Assembly (NCBI GenBank): GCA_001303665.1
Contig: LJUF01000136.1
Coordinates: 1-15,681, forward strand
Direction of reading: 5' to 3'
Length of the DNA: 15,681 bases
Source: Phycisphaerae bacterium SM23_33
GTDB taxonomy: Bacteria; Planctomycetota; Phycisphaerae; SM23-33
The notes beneath the pieces were generated by a model. That model was not told the DNA's origin and made no database searches. It saw only the letters and a list, made by a program, of their open reading frames with translations. Below are positions 14,914-15,681 of the stretch, piece by piece. Positions within the stretch are counted from its first letter, which is position 1, and each line of letters opens with the position of its first letter. Both the position numbers and the translations under genes were made by a program.

Positions 14914-15681
14914 ATGCGGGCCTTCCTGAGGTATTTCCGGCAACATCCGTGGCAGCGGCGGACACTTACGCTGATGCTGGCGTGCCTGCTCGGCGTGCTG
15001 GCGGCCTGGGCGGCCTGGCCAACGCTCAGGGATCGGCAGATCCTGGCCCTGCTGGGGGCGGCCGACCCGATCGACCGGGAGCGTGGGATCCGCTGGGCCG
15101 AAGATGTGGCCCGGACGCGCCCGGCCGTGGTGAGGCTGCTGGAGCGTCACCTCGCGGACGAGAACGACTCCAAGTTCGCGGCCATCGCCCAGGTGCTGAT
15201 TCGCCTCGGCCGCTTCGACGCCCGGCTCCGCACGGACGAGCAGCTCGACCGCTACGCCGTCATCAACCTGGCGGCCGCCGGCGGCAAGGCCGGCCCGGCC
15301 GACCTGCGGCTGACCTGGCTGCACGAGCTGGTCCTGGGCGTCCGGGACAACCGCCACGCCCGCCGGGCCCTGGAGCTCGCCACCGCTGACGAGGCGCCGC
15401 AGGTCCGCCAGGCGGCGGCCGTGCTGGCGGCGCGGCTGGGGGACGACCAGGCCCTGCTGAAGCTGCTGCAGGACGGCCAGCCGAAGGTCCGGGCGGCCGC
15501 GGCGCTGGATGCGACCCTGGCCGGACGCAGCGGATGCGTCCACACCATCGCGGAGATGGCCCTGGCCGCCAACAGCGATGAAGAGCTGGCCGCGGGAGTC
15601 CTGGCCCTGCGGGTCGGGCCGCCGGAACACGACCCCGCCGGCGACCTCAAACGGCAGGAGAGCTTTCGCCGGGCCGTTGCA
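14914..15681 (+). CDS. Membrane-anchored HEAT-repeat protein (N-terminal part, runs off the right edge)
   Basis: The frame is open from the ATG at 14914 to the last base (256 codons), and the C-terminal end is outside the window. The N-terminus is basic (MRAFLRYFRQHPWQRR), followed by one membrane helix at about residues 17-36 (TLTLMLACLLGVLAAWAAWP). The rest is Ala/Leu/Arg-rich helical repeat: LALLGAADPIDRERGIRWAE, VRLLERHLADENDSKFAAIA, ATADEAPQVRQAAAVLAARL and QDGQPKVRAAAALDATLAGR. The recurring pattern of D-x-x-P-x-VRxAAAxxL is HEAT/PBS-type. Such proteins are scaffolds; no enzymatic domain is seen in this part. It diverges from the fumarase operon, with a shared 118-bp intergenic region. 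The partner is unknown. Confidence 0.8.
   Translation, partial: MRAFLRYFRQHPWQRRTLTLMLACLLGVLAAWAAWPTLRDRQILALLGAADPIDRERGIRWAEDVARTRPAVVRLLERHLADENDSKFAAIAQVLIRLGRFDARLRTDEQLDRYAVINLAAAGGKAGPADLRLTWLHELVLGVRDNRHARRALELATADEAPQVRQAAAVLAARLGDDQALLKLLQDGQPKVRAAAALDATLAGRSGCVHTIAEMALAANSDEELAAGVLALRVGPPEHDPAGDLKRQESFRRAVA

Overview
The window is GC-rich bacterial DNA and contains no plasmid, phage, IS or CRISPR signature. Exported or membrane proteins repeatedly carry Thr/Gln/Pro/Ala-rich linkers such as TTQPATQ and TQPAQTQATQ. Together with a sulfatase-superfamily enzyme, a Gfo/Idh/MocA oxidoreductase and an archaeal-length RtcB, this suggests a planctomycete, probably of the Phycisphaerae type. 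That placement is inference from composition and gene content; no marker here proves it.

Left part, minus strand (1-1446): endonuclease IV (nfo), then a tiny one-helix membrane protein whose stop codon overlaps the start of a TauE/SafE-type anion permease that runs off the left edge. Diverging from nfo is an RNA-repair pair, archease followed by the RNA ligase RtcB (1559-3486), with RtcB's Shine-Dalgarno lying over the archease stop codon.

Middle part, plus strand (3633-9797): a membrane-anchored SurA/PpiD-like protein with an apparent secretin/TonB-type (STN-like) module; a tRNA-Phe(GAA) with its own good promoter; an S41 C-terminal processing peptidase; tsaD; and an exported protein with a possible PsbP/Mog1-like domain. 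S41 and TsaD lie in one unbroken frame (6313-8709). Codon composition and a hidden ATGA overlap argue that they are two genes joined by a one-base shift near 7558, not an evolved fusion.

Right part, minus strand (14795-9871): a cysteine-free thioredoxin-fold/TPR exported protein, a class II fumarase (ATGA overlap), a sulfatase-fold hydrolase with threonine at the formylglycine position, and a Gfo/Idh/MocA oxidoreductase. The first three look like one operon driven by an extended -10 promoter (TGCTATAAT). The oxidoreductase follows after a 116-bp gap with heptamer repeats and a hairpin. Diverging from this operon is a membrane-anchored HEAT-repeat protein cut by the right edge.

Most items are housekeeping genes (DNA and RNA repair, t6A tRNA modification, TCA cycle, envelope proteolysis and folding). 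I see no clear new multi-gene defence or mobile system. The points most worth a second look are the S41/TsaD frame junction, the Thr-type sulfatase, the STN-like insertion in the foldase-like protein, the lysine/proline/glycine insert in fumarase, the small partner of the TauE permease, and the heptamer repeats after two stop codons.
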